A stretch of 64,000 bases of DNA from Ecdyonurus torrentis (Eukaryota > Arthropoda > Insecta > Ephemeroptera > Heptageniidae). A model generated the notes under the pieces. That model saw nothing but the letters and a program-made list of their open reading frames with translations, was not told the DNA's origin and searched no databases. The stretch is taken from assembly GCA_949318235.1 (NCBI GenBank), contig OX439128.1:55107260-55171259 (forward strand), written 5' to 3'. The position numbers and the translations under genes are program-made. Shown here in pieces: positions 1 to 15,596 of the stretch (within the stretch, counting starts at the first letter, position 1; each line of letters opens with the position of its first letter).

Positions 1-1160
1 AAAAAAAAAAAAAAAGCTTCTTTTTCGTTTTTGGTCTGCAACGTTATATTTTGATTTCAAACTATTTAGTAAAGAAAATATTTCCAAAAAATAAATTTTA
101 ATCAATTTAAATTCATTATTCTACTAATTTTTGAAAATTCACGCATTAAATAACACTTTTATTGTAAAATGATTTTTTTTGGAAATGTTTTATAAACTCT
201 TTATTTTCACTTTTTTTTCCTCTTTGAATAATATGGAATACAATTGGAAACATTTAAATCAATTAGATGAGCTATAAAATAGAAATCAATTGGAAGCGAC
301 TATAAAATATTGAATTTGTGGTATAATTATTTCCACAATTAAGCCATAAAATTTTAATTTAAAAAAAGAATTCAAATAGAAACCTATATGTTTTATGCTA
401 GAATTCAAATGGAAAGGTTTATTTAATAATGTTGAAATTATTAATAAAAATTGCTTAAAATATTTCTTATTGTAGTGGAAATGTATCGAAGCGTTTTTTA
501 TTCCATAGAATTGCAAAAAATATTCAAATTTATTTTTTATATAGAATTGCGCACTCTACATTTTCTCCAAGTTTTATGGGTACTTTGGATCATTTGTTTT
601 TGTTGTTGATGTTGTTTCTGTAGTATTTTTGAGTTTTCATCATCCTCAAAACTTTTTTTTTTTTTTTACTTTTAATTAAAAAACAATTAATTCACTAATT
701 TTTAATTTTAACTTTTTTTAATTTTAATTTATTTTAATTTTTAATAGCCATAATTACTATTTTCTTTAAACTAAATAATTATTAAAATTTACTTTGCTTC
801 ACTTCTTGTTTATAAATTAAAAAACACGGCACCGAATTCAAGCAAATCAATTATGTACAAAAATGACATTATATCATGGTACAAAAGCAAAAGGAAACCA
901 AAACATGCGCATTTTGCAAAACTTGTGCGCATAAAATAGAAGGAAAAACAATATTTTTGAAAAAGCAATAAAAATATTTTTTGGTACGAGTTTTTGAAAA
1001 AAAAAATATTTCTTTATTTATTTTATAGTTTTTCTTCCAAAACGTTGATTTTTTAATAATATAATTTTATAGTTTTTTTAATTTATCGAGAGTACACGGC
1101 TGGTCCCCGAATTCTCGAGGCCAAAACAGCGTGTCCACATGTGTATATACCCTTACTTTT
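1..1160. repeat. AT-rich flank with degenerate GAATTC/CAATTGG-type repeats
   Basis: No credible gene is visible. Between about 210 and 540 the sequence is built from loose repeats of motifs such as GAATTCAAATGGAA and GGAATACAATTGGAAAC. The same style of repeat reappears at 26560-27240, just left of the second copy of the large duplication. The rest is poly-A/T-rich filler with no long open frame that looks coding. Confidence 0.5.
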
Positions 1161-1166
1161 ACGTAC

Positions 1167-5060
<3,894 letters not shown>

Positions 5061-7174
5061 TTTATGCCGTCTTACGATCGGTTATTTGGCAATAAAATGA
5101 TCAGTAAAATTATGCCAAAATCATCCGGTAAGTGCATAAAAAAAAATAATTTACAGAATAATATTTATGTATTAATAAAATAATACACTTTTTTTTACGT
5201 TAAACCCGTAAAAACAATAAGAAAATTGCCATAAAATATTATTTAAAAGTAAACTTTTACTTTTATTTGCCAAAATTATACTTAATTAAAATTGCTAAGC
5301 AAAATTTTAATAAAATAATAAAATAATGACTTGCTTTAGTTTCATATTTACTTGCATTATTAACATTGAAATTAATGTTTTTATAATTAAATGCAATAGT
5401 AATGAAAATTGATTGCAAAATATTAAATAATATTGCCAAATATATGCAAATATTTAAGAAATATGCCCCTAGTTTCGCGATATTGTGTATATAAACACAA
5501 TAAAACAAGTGGAACATTTTTGTCTCTCTTCTTCTCTCACTGCAGCTGAAGCAGGCGAGATATTTTGTACCGCGTGGGGTGCGTGAGAGTTGTCTCTCTC
5601 ATGCTGCTTGCTTACTAGCCGCGCGCGCTCACCAGCGAGAGGCTTACCGGTAGATTACCGGCAAATCAACTATTTGCTTTATGATAAATAACACTAATTT
5701 TACGATTAAAAAAAAACATCAAAATGCATAAAATTTATAAGATTTTACTTTTAATTTCATTTAATTAATTTAATTAAAATAATTAATTAATATGGTGCCA
5801 AACATAATTAATAAACATGTGGATCATATTAAAATAGATGTGTTTTATAAATTAGGTTAGCCTTTAAAAAAAACAACAGCATTAACAATTTAAGTGGAAA
5901 TAAACAAATAAAATTTTAGAATTAAATAATTAAAATGGATTACCATTACGTGAAAACGCAATGGTTACGTGGTGCGCGCCATCTGAAGCATGGTGCCACC
6001 TGCCTACTCGTTGAGTGACATCGAAAGCATGTCGCCCAATTGCCCACTCGTTGGGGGCCATCTGTAGCAGTTCAGGGATTCTGCTCATGATTAGGTTTAA
6101 AATAAGAATAATTAGTAAAATTAATGATATGCAAATGAAATAAATTAATGGCTAGCTAATTTGCATACATAAGAAAAAATAGGATATTGAAAGTCTTAGG
6201 TAAACTATGAATAATATTTTAGGTAGAGCAATTATAGAGCTATTAAATTATTAATAAGACTTATATGCTATTGTTTAGGTAACTTAAATAAAGTGAAAAT
6301 AAAACACAAAGGATTATGGATCTATCTTTTAGATTATTTTAATACCACATTGAATTATTGTATGAATTTACTCTTTATAAAGAGACAGGTAAAAATTATT
6401 ATATTTATATATTATTATTATAATATATCAATACCACATTGCCAATATTATATATTAAATATTTACCATACTTTTGCCAAACAAAGATCACTTATCACAA
6501 TTTTAATGTGAGAAAAATATGCACAGATTCTAATTATATGCATAATATAATTATGCATTAATTTGCATATAAAAGATGCATTGCACATAATCTTATTTAT
6601 TTTGCATTTATGCATAATATTACTTTAATTAGATAAAATAATTACATGATTAAATATAAACAATCACAAAAAAAAGATTGACACACACGGACTACTACGT
6701 CCAAGTCCCATACTGAGATCCTGAGGGTTCCTTCCCTCGGTATTTATACTAACTTGTGGCGTGGGGACGCCGAAGGTACATTGACCCTGTGACGTATTGC
6801 AAGGGAATATACATTTGTACACCACCCTGTGGGGGTTCCTCTCAACACTGCCATCCTTCCCATCCATCCAAACACGTGTCTTTTTGCAGGCGTCAGTGTT
6901 CTTATAAATAATATTAAATAATATAGAACATGAAAAATAATAATAAAATCTAGCTGACACTACTGTTTTATATGTGTATTAATATTTATAGTGATAATAA
7001 CACGTGTAAGATTTTCTCTTAAAATTAGTATACAAAAAACTCATGACATCATCATAAAACATAAAACAGAGTATTTCATTCACTAGTGCAACTTATATTA
7101 TAATAGCATAAAATACAAGGAAATAAAACTAAAATTATATATAAGAATATTCGATGACATTTCTGACTGCCTTA
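5061..7174 (+). repeat. R repeat, unit R1 (about 2.1 kb)
   Basis: It begins TTTATGCCGTCTTACGATCG and ends GACATTTCTGACTGCCTTA. It recurs at 9252-11399, 29601-31725 and 33798-35938, and partly at 22480-23419. Internal landmarks include a TATA-box segment, a CT-rich stretch, a GCGCGCGC patch and the octamer ATGCAAAT with its reverse complement. R copies flank spacer S on both sides, as long terminal repeats would, but no primer-binding site or polypurine tract was found. A minus-strand open frame (6664-6960) is partly shared between copies but resembles no known protein. Confidence 0.8.
5488..5504 (+). promoter_or_regulatory. TATA box plus AATAAA inside R1
   Basis: TATATAAA (5488-5495) is followed at once by AATAAA (5499-5504) and then by a CT-rich tract. 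The arrangement is preserved in all five R copies (TATA at 9695, 22920, 30028 and 34237), so it may be a promoter with an embedded polyadenylation signal, as in LTR R regions. Function is inferred. Confidence 0.4.
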
Positions 7175-9251
7175 GATGCCCCCAAATAAGGACATAGGTT
7201 GTTATTTGACAATCATGAACTTATTTATATATAAAAAAATTTCATCGAAAACATTATTATGTAAGAAAGTATTAAAATTTTATTTTAAAATATCGTATAC
7301 TATTGATGTTTTTTTTTATAAATAAAATTGAAAGTGCATGCGCATTACAAATAAAATTATTGCATAGCTTATTTTGCATTTTAAAATAAATAAATATATT
7401 TAAATAATAAAGCAATATCTATATTAAGATTGGCTTAAGATTTATGGCATGTGGGTTTTGATAGTTATATGAAAAAATATTAAATTATGTAAGAATTGTG
7501 TAATTAAAAACTTAATATTGAAATAGTTGGATCCAACCAGGGGAGATTTAACTTGCGGCATTTGCCTTTACGTTGTAAGGAAACCCTGGAAAACTTACAA
7601 GAAAAGTGACATCAAAACTTATTAAAATGAATACTGAATTGCGGATTTAAACGCAATATTTGAATATTAAAAAACTTAATAAACAATATTAAAAAAAACT
7701 TATTTTAATTCAAAATATTGAAATTTAATGTATTTATTTACTAAATAATGTACTAAATGAATAATTGTAATTCAAATTATTTAAGACAAAGAAAAAAAAT
7801 GAAATTTTGTATTTTAATGCAAAATTGAGCAATTTAACTTTAATTTTTTTTACTGCTTATTTTACTCTATAGTATATAGCAAAAAATAAAAGTGTAAAAA
7901 TTGTACAATTACTTTAATTTTACTTTATTTTAAGCAAAGATTTTACTAAAATGTACTGGACAAATACGTATAGTTAAAAATTGCACCGATTAAACATGAA
8001 AATTGCAATTTTTTCATTTCATAAATATGATCAATAAAATGACAAAAATTGATACATTTTAAACATAATGTTATATAATATGTTAATTTTAAATTAAATT
8101 AATCATAGACAAAATAAGTCCTTGAGTTTTCTATGATTGAGAGTAATCATTATTTTACCTTTTTGCGTCGCTTTTATTGCACTAGCGATCGCAATAATAC
8201 ACTTTATTGCCCATATTGTAAGATTTTAATCTTACGTGAAATTGGGAATTTTGTAAGGGAATTCACTTTTTTTTTGAACTCTTTTTGTGATTTCAAAATA
8301 GGGTGACACTTTCAATAAATGGCATATTGGCTTATTGAGGTATGGTTATATATGTGGTAATATTAATATTATTATTATGAATAATAATTTCACCAAATAA
8401 TATTATACTTATACTGTGGCTTCTGTTTACTTGTATTTTTTTTATACGAAAATAATGCATTGATAGCAAGATTTGAATTATTTTAGAAATAATTTGCCCC
8501 TACCCGGGGAAAAATAAGCAATTTGTAAACAAATTGAATATTATTTTTGGGTAAATAAATGCAAGTTATGATAATGAAATAATATTGCTATAGAGCGTAA
8601 TATGTTATATTAAACATTAAAATTCAAACTTTGAGTAAATTTATGCTATCTTTGGCGTATTATTGCTAAATATATTGAAACATTAAAATGCTTTTATATG
8701 ATACTGTATATTGTAAAACTATAAGCACTAAGCAAAGTCATAATAAAAATTGCAAGAAGTTATTGCAGAGAAATTTGCAATGAGAATAATGCATTAAACT
8801 GCATGAATTGATGCATAATAATTAAATGGCAATAGGCAATTTGATTAATTTTACAAATTAATTGTAATTTGATTATTGTGCCATTCTGAAAATGTGCTTG
8901 TTGCATTTATTTGATAAGATAATGCGTAATTGCAATACATGGTATTGTGTAATTTAGTGGTTAAGACCACAAAGCAGAGCAAAGCTGCATATTATAACGC
9001 ATAAATTGTAAGTTGGTACCAACATTTTGTAATGCAAAGAAATGCAACGTAATTATAATAGGCATAATTTTTACTAAAATATATTTTAAATATAGTAAAA
9101 TTGCGTAAAGTAACAAGATTCTGTTGCCTTTATTGCTTTATTGCCTTACCGGGATGATAAGTATCATTATAAAGTTATGTCGTGGGACCTAAAAGAGATC
9201 AGCTGTCTTTTGACAGTAAAGTGCCGTTAGCCTGTATTGCCGCTGCGACAA
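7175..9251 (+). repeat. S spacer, unit S1 between R1 and R2
   Basis: About 2.1 kb of AT-rich sequence that matches 31726-33797 and partly 21444-22479. It contains no recognisable protein-coding frame. Short minus-strand frames shared by the S copies are low-complexity and are not called. With R1 and R2 it gives an R-S-R layout that could be a large non-autonomous LTR element or a fragment of a tandem array. Confidence 0.7.
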
Positions 9252-11399
9252 TTTATGCCGTCTTACGATCGTAAGCAAATACGGTTATTTGGCAATAAAA
9301 TTATCAGTAACATTATGCCAAAATAATCCGGTAAGTGCATAAAAACAAATGATTTACAGAATAATATTTATGTATTAATAAAGTAATACACTTTTTTGTT
9401 TAACATTAAACCCGTAAAAACAATAAGAAAATTGCCATAAAATATTATTTAAAAGTAAACTTTTACATTTATTTGCCAAAATTATACTTAATTAAAATTG
9501 GTAAGCAAAATTTAAATAAAAAAATAAAATATCGACTTGCTTTAGTTTCATATTTACTTGCATAATTAACATTGAAATTAATATTTTTATATTGAAATGC
9601 AATAGTAATGAAAATTGATTGCAAAATATTAAATAATATTGCCAAATATTATGCAAATATTTAAGAAATATGCCCCTAGTTTCGCGATATTGTGTATATA
9701 AACACAATAAAACAAGTGGAGAATTGTTCTCTCTTCTTCTCTCACTGCAGCTGAGGCAGGCGAGATATTTTGTACCGCGTGGGGTGCGTGAGAGTTGTCT
9801 CTCTCATGCTGCTTGCTTACTAGCCGCGCGCGCTCACCAGCGAGAGGCTTACCGGCAGATTACCGGCAAATCAACTATTTGTTTTATGATAAATAAAACT
9901 AATTTTACGATTAAAAAACCCATTAAAATGCATAAAATTTATAAGATGATTTTACTTTTAATTTGATTTGATTAATTTAATTAAAATAATTGATTAATAT
10001 GGTGCCAAACATAATTAATAAACATGTGGATCATATTAAAATAGATGTGTTTTATAAATTAGGTTAGCCTTTAAAAAAAACAACAGCTTTTAACAATTTA
10101 AGTTGAAATAAACAAATAAAATTTTAGAATTAAATAATTAAAATGGATTACCATTACGTGAAAACGCAATGGTCTCGTGGTGCGTTCTATCTGAAGCATG
10201 GTGCCACCTGCCTACTCGTTGAGTGACATCGGAAGCATGTCGCCCAATTACCCACTCGTTGGGGGCCATCTGTAGCAGTTCAGGGATTCTGCTCATGATT
10301 AGGTTTAAAATAGGAATATTTAGTAAAATTAATGATATGCAAATGATATAAATTAATGGCTAGCTAATTTGCATACATAAGAAAAAATAGGATATTGAAA
10401 CTCTTAGGTAAACTATGAATAATATTTTAGGTAGAGCAATTATAGAGCTATTAGATTATTAATTAGACTTATATGCTATTGTTTAGGTAACTTAAATAAA
10501 GTGAAAATTAAACACAAAGGATTATGGATCTATCTTTTAGATTATTATTACCACATTGAATATTTGTATGAATTTACTCTTTATAAAGAGACAAGTAAAA
10601 ATTATTATATTTATATATTATAATTATTATTTTATATCAATACCACATTGCCAATATTATATATAAAATATTTACAATACTTTTGCCAAACACAGATCAC
10701 TTATCACAATTTTAATGCACAGATTCTAATTATATGCATAATATAATTATGCATTAATTTGCATATAAAAGATGCATTACACAGAATCTAATTTATTATG
10801 CATTCATGCATAATATTACATTAATTAGATAAATTAGTCACATGATTAAATATAAACAATCACAATAATGTGATTAACAAACGGACTACTCGCGACAAGA
10901 CAGATTCGTACTCTTGTTGTCCAAGTCCCATACTGAGATCCTGAGGGTTCCTTCCCTCGGTATTTATACTAACTTGTGGCTAGGGGACGCCAAAGGTACA
11001 TTGACCCTGTGACGTATTACAAGGAAATATACATTTGCTCACCACTCTGTGAGGGTGCCTCTCAACACTGACATCCTTCCCATCCATCCAAACGCGTGTC
11101 TTTTTGCAGGCGTCAGTGTTCTTATAAATAATATTAAATATCATAGAACAAGGAAAATAATATTAAAATCTAGCTGACACTACTGTTTTATATATGTATT
11201 AATATTTATAGTGATAATAACACGTGTAAGATTTTCTGTCAAAATTAGTATAAACTCAAAACATCATCATAAAACATAAAACAGAGTATTTTATTCACTA
11301 GTGCAACTTGTATTATAATAACATAAAATATAAGTAAATAAAACTAAAATTATATATAATAATATTCGATGACATTTCTGACTGCCTTAACTTTAAACT
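9252..11399 (+). repeat. R repeat, unit R2
   Basis: A second copy of R in direct orientation, from TTTATGCCGTC to CTGACTGCCTTAA. It differs from R1 by scattered substitutions and small indels, for example an extra GTAAGCAAATAC near its start. It is followed by the non-repeated linker 11400-12220 and then the LTR retrotransposon. Confidence 0.8.
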
Positions 11400-12220
11400 T
11401 GCATTGCTGGGCGGTTGGCAGAAATAAAAAACTGTATTTTTAAAACTTTTAACCTGGTAACTGTAAGAAAAACATTTTTCCTATAATATAATTTTTCAAC
11501 GTAGATATGTGAATATTTATTTATTCAATCTATAGTACCTGTAATAAGAATAAAAAAAATTAGAACATTATCTCCCCATCTATGAATCATTGCAAATGTT
11601 TTTTTAAAAGCAAAAAGTATAATAAGCAGCATGCGTCTTTGTTTGCTAGAAACTTAGCGAAGTGGAAGAAGAAACATACTTACTAAAAAAGGTTTATTTT
11701 TTCTCCCTATATGACCTCATGTGAGTGTCATATACGTCAGAGACTCTAATTTTTATATTTTTTTTCCACATAAATAAACAGCAGACTTCTAATTAAGAGA
11801 AACTTAATTACGTTATAATACTAAAAAATATATTTTTAATTTAAAATTGTTCCGTTAATAAATTAATTTCTGTTATGTTTTCTTTATTTAATATTGTTTT
11901 ATAACTTCAAATTTATAAAACACAATTATCTCAAACAAGCTAAACAAGCAAGCCGTGGCACAAAAACAAATTGACATTATTATTAGAACCAGGAAAGCAT
12001 TCTTTTACGCGCAGGATTTATGTACAAGTATAGGTGGCTAAATGTTTTGAAAACGACTATGCTTGTATTTGACAAAAATATTTATTGTTATTGAAAAGAA
12101 ATAATTTTCTATTGAAGTTATTTTTAATAGGAAAACTACCCCTAGAACTTATGCAGACACTTAACTGTAAAATACACCGCTTTGCTAAGCATTTATTTAG
12201 GGTTTGTATGAAGTTAGCGG
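11400..12220. other. Linker between R2 and the LTR retrotransposon, no gene seen
   Basis: This AT-rich stretch is shared with 35939-36769 of copy II at a few differences per hundred bases. It has no convincing open frame, RNA gene or regulatory signal. It may be original host sequence into which the retrotransposon inserted. Confidence 0.5.
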
Positions 12221-12503
12221 TTTTATATTTTTGACTTAATAGCATAAAGTATACTTTGCAGTGGCTATAATAACAACATCGTAATTACATGTATTTTGTC
12301 AAACTTTGCAAATTGGAAGTTTTAAGTAAAATTACATAGCAAAATGATACTTTATCATTTTGCATGCTACGTAGATGTACAGGACTTCATTAATTAACCC
12401 GCTAAGACGTTTGCAGCAAAGTTTGGTATTATAATGAACGGATTTGCGTATGTAGATTGTGATTTATATATTACGTAATGTTTACGACTGAGATAGTATT
12501 TTA

Positions 12504-12955
12504 CAGGGACCGGAACCGGAACCGGTTCCGGTTCCGGTTCCTAGAACCGCTGAGAACCACTTATTTTGGGGCAGTTCCGAAAACTGGTTCCAAAGAACCA
12601 CTGTTTTGGAACCGGTTATGGGAACCGGTTCTTAAGAACCGCCTTTCGAGAACCGGTTCTAGAAACCGGTTCTTGAGAACCACCTATTGAGAACCGGTTC
12701 TAGGAACCGGTTCCGAGAATTGCTGGGAACCATTTTTTTTAGTGGCTTTCGAGAACTTGTTCCAAAGAACCGCTTTTTTAGAATCGGTTCTGGGACCCTG
12801 TTCTTAAGAACCGCTTTTTCAGAACCGGTTCTGAGAAACGGTTCTAAAGTACCGCATATTGAGAACCGCTTTTCAAGAACTGGTTCTTAAGAACCGCATG
12901 TCTCGGAACCGCGGTACTTAAGAACCGTAAATATTAGAGGCAGTTCCGGTCCCTG
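12504..12955. mobile_element. Palindrome-rich MITE with GGAACCGGTTCC repeats
   Basis: It begins CAGGGACCGGAAC and ends in the exact reverse complement GTTCCGGTCCCTG, a 13-base terminal inverted repeat. The roughly 450-base body is almost wholly degenerate GAACCGGTTC units. The copy II LTR lacks it, so it is a discrete insertion. The CAGGG ends suggest a hAT-like non-autonomous element, but a clean 8-base target duplication is not visible when it is compared with the empty site. Open frames across it are repeat artefacts. Confidence 0.7.
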
Positions 12956-13333
12956 GATAGTTTTCAGGTAAAGTTTTTATACGTTTATTTTTAGTATTCA
13001 ATTCATTTAGTATTTAATATTATTAGTTTCAGGTTTTGGGGAGAATATACAGGGTGTCCATAAAGTCTCTGAGGGTGTTTAGACTTTAATAAAAACATAA
13101 AGGCTCAACGCAAATTCAACTTTTTATACATCAAATTAAAGCTTGAATTATGACAATTTTGAAAATCAAAACATAATTGCAATCAGATAATTATTAATAT
13201 TGCTGCATCAAATACCACAAAAAAAGAGAAAATTGACGTCCGATTTGCACCTTTTTACGCTTGCATCATCTGAAAAAAACACATAAAGATTCAAAATTTG
13301 TAAGGTATCACTCGAGTTTTCTGTAACATTACC

Positions 13334-13930
13334 TCAAGGCCTCTCCACATGCTCCCCATTGGTAGCACGACACACGTAGAGACGAATGTCTAGCTCGCGC
13401 GACACGTTGCAGAGAGTCTGCGGAGTGATGGCCTCGATAGCGGCGGTGATACGCTGCATTAACTCACGCATGTCACGCACTTTCGTCTTGAAAACCTGGT
13501 CCTTGACGTAGCCTCGGATGGCGTGAGATCAGAAGACCTGGGAGCCCACGCCATGGGTCTACCACGACGTAGCCATCTGTCTAGAAACACTTCATTCAGC
13601 TCGTCTCTAACAACGAGCACCCAATGTGAGAGCGCTTCGTCCTGCTGAAAGATGAGCTCGTAACCCAACTCCATCTAGGCCTGCAGCAGCTGCGGGATGG
13701 CGTCATTCTCAAGCATTTTTAGGTAGTTGTTCCAGTGGACAGTTGGCTCGTGGAAGAAGAACGGGCTGATCACACAATCATACAGGACTGCGCATCAAAT
13801 AATTACCTTGGGACTGTCACGTTCGAACGTACGAGCTGTGTCTGGACGTTCAGTGCCCCAGAAACACATTGTCTGTCAGTTTTTACTTTACCACACAAAC
13901 ACGCAATGAACTCGTCTCCTGATCTCACGC
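13334..13930 (-). pseudogene. Mariner-type transposase fragment (C-terminal part, broken)
   Basis: On the minus strand the frame reads PFFFHEPTVHWNNYLKML near 13690-13770. A stop follows, then GYELIFQQDEALSHW and WAPRSSDLTP, the region around the second catalytic Asp and towards the third acidic residue of IS630/Tc1/mariner DDE transposases. A small deletion near 13520 shifts the frame before the C-terminal segment ending in TGA at 13334-13336. The N-terminal DNA-binding half and the first catalytic Asp region are absent. This cannot make an active enzyme. Confidence 0.75.
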
Positions 13931-14130
13931 CACCCGACTTTTATCTCTGGGGCTACGTCAAGGACCAGGTCTTCAAGACAAAAGTGCGTGACATGCGTGA
14001 GTTGATGCTGCGTATCACCGCCGCTATCGAGGTCATCACTCCGCAGACTCTCCGCAACGTGTCGCGCGAGCTAGAGGTTCGTCTCGACATGTGTTGTGCT
14101 ACCAATGGTGAGCATGTGGCGAGGCCTTGA
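13906..14130 (+). pseudogene. Inverted duplicate of the mariner transposase C-terminus
   Basis: The plus-strand frame reads SPDLTPPDFYLWGYVKD and continues to a C-terminus ending NGEHVARP and a stop at 14128-14130. It is the same protein tail as the left arm, in opposite orientation and without that arm's small deletion. SPDLTPPDFYLWG is the classic segment near the last catalytic acidic residue of mariner-class transposases. No upstream domain exists in this orientation. Confidence 0.75.
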
Positions 14131-15130
14131 GGTAATGTTTCAGAAAACTCGAGTGAGACTTTACAAATTTTGAATCTGTATGTGTTTTTTCAGATGATGC
14201 AAGCGTAAAAAGGTGCATATCAGACGTCAATTTTATCTTTTTTTGCGTTTTTTTGATGCAGCAAGATTAATAACCATCCAATTGCATTTATGTTTTGATT
14301 TTCAAAATTGTCATAATTCGAGCTTTAATTTGATGTATAAAAAGTTGAATTTGCGTTAAGTCTTATGTGTTTTATTAGCGTCTAAACACCCTCAGAGACT
14401 TTATGGACACCCTGTATATTAATTTATATATGCTGATTATTGTACTTGACATTTGTTTAGTAGGGAAATACATTGTTAATTTTGTTGTTTGCATACTTCT
14501 CATTTTTGTCATTGTTCAATATTGCAGTAGTTGAGGAGAAAAGTAAGTATTCCTACCATCGCTAAGCTGATGGTGCGCTTGCGCGAAGGAACTTTCTCCC
14601 CTATTCAGGGAAAAAACGAGGTTGGATCACAACGAAAACTACGCTGAATTTTCACTCTCCCAGCCACCAGCAATGGTAGCTTGTCTTTTGACTAGAGAGT
14701 AGCCTTTCCCATAGTGGTAGCCGGCTTGCTGACACCTTAGTCTTCCGTATCGGCAGACTGTGCAATATTTGCATAGGCAGTTGGTTGTATGAGCAAACTA
14801 CGTCACTGCGTACGTTACGACCGTCTTTCTGTAGTATCACAGCATACTCACGTGCAAACTGAAGGTACTTGATTGTATAACTTATGTGATGACGTAATTG
14901 GTGATATATGTGGTATAAAACCTACCTATTGTAAATTAAAACAATAATAAAGGCAAGGAAAATAGGATTTTAAGTCGTAAATGAAGACAATAATTTTGAT
15001 TTTATGAACAAACCTAATACCTGGTCCTGTAGATGCTATATAGGCAGGTCATTGAGTAAATAAGAAGAAATTAGAACACTATATATAGACACCAGCCAGC
15101 TAGATTTGATCATATCCTTCGATATAGTGT

Positions 15131-15208
15131 CAACCTAATTTACATGGAGGCTCTCGGCCTAATTTACATGTGGGCTCTCAACCTAATTTACATGGGGGCT
15201 CTCAGCCA
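15131..15208 (+). repeat. Three short tandem repeats in the retrotransposon leader
   Basis: Three consecutive units of about 25-28 bases contain CCTAATTTACATGNGGGCTCT. They sit between the LTR and gag and are kept exactly in copy II at 37856-37933. Confidence 0.8.
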
Positions 15209-15596
15209 GTAGTTAATTGCATAATGTCTTATAATATTATCATATTATCACATATACACACAGTACGTTTCCACGTGGTGCTGTGCCAGTAAATCGCATA
15301 GAGAGAAAAATAAGCCTCTTAAAGCTGCGGTAATACTCGCCATTACATTTCGTATTACTATATAGTATATTTCTACATTTAATCTATATTTAATCTACAT
15401 TTTTCTACAGTATCTTTTACATTTTTTTTAGTTACTTGTACATTTTCTACAGTAATTTTTACATTATATAATAAAAATAACTTAGTAAAAAAATAAACTG
15501 CAACTCTTTCTCTCAGTCTCTCTCTCCGTTGTCGTACGAGTCACGTAATACGCACGTGGATTAAGTAAACTGCTTTGCTAATTTTGCAATTATAAG

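Larger units (their letters stand above)
13050..14414. mobile_element. Tc1/mariner-class (IS630) element, foldback form
   Basis: The termini are CAGGGTGTCCATAAAGTCTC and its exact inverse, flanked by TA on each side (13048-13049 and 14415-14416), the target duplication of IS630/Tc1/mariner elements. The arms 13050-13533 and 13918-14414 are long inverted copies of each other, each carrying the 3' end of a transposase gene read outward. The matching LTR site in copy II (near 37135-37150) is empty, confirming insertion at a TA. The unique middle holds more transposase on the minus strand. Confidence 0.85.
12221..14837 (+). repeat. 5' LTR of copy I, split by two transposons
   Basis: Its parts match the 5' LTR (36770-37562) and 3' LTR (44220-45345) of copy II, ending at TTTCTGTAGTAT. 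Subtracting the two inserted elements leaves about 0.8 kb, close to the copy II 5' LTR. The left boundary is approximate because no clean TG...CA termini were recognised. Confidence 0.7.

Noticed and set aside
6664..6960. Minus-strand frame in R1 with a partial match in R4 (31201-31512)
   Set aside because: The middle is shared but ends and frame differ; other R copies do not keep it intact; no family is recognised.
9670..9966. Frame of about 98 codons recurring in R copies (also 30003-30278 and 34212-34439)
   Set aside because: It spans the TATA box and CT-rich tract, differs in length between copies, and resembles no protein; it recurs simply because R recurs.
12478..12890. Open frames rich in Arg, Asn, Phe and Glu over the GGAACC element
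   Set aside because: They are produced by the degenerate GAACCGGTTC repeat; there is no codon bias or homology, and the element has transposon termini.
14652..14840. Minus-strand frame in the LTR (also 37377-37565)
   Set aside because: It lies wholly inside the LTR end, opposite to the element, with no homology.
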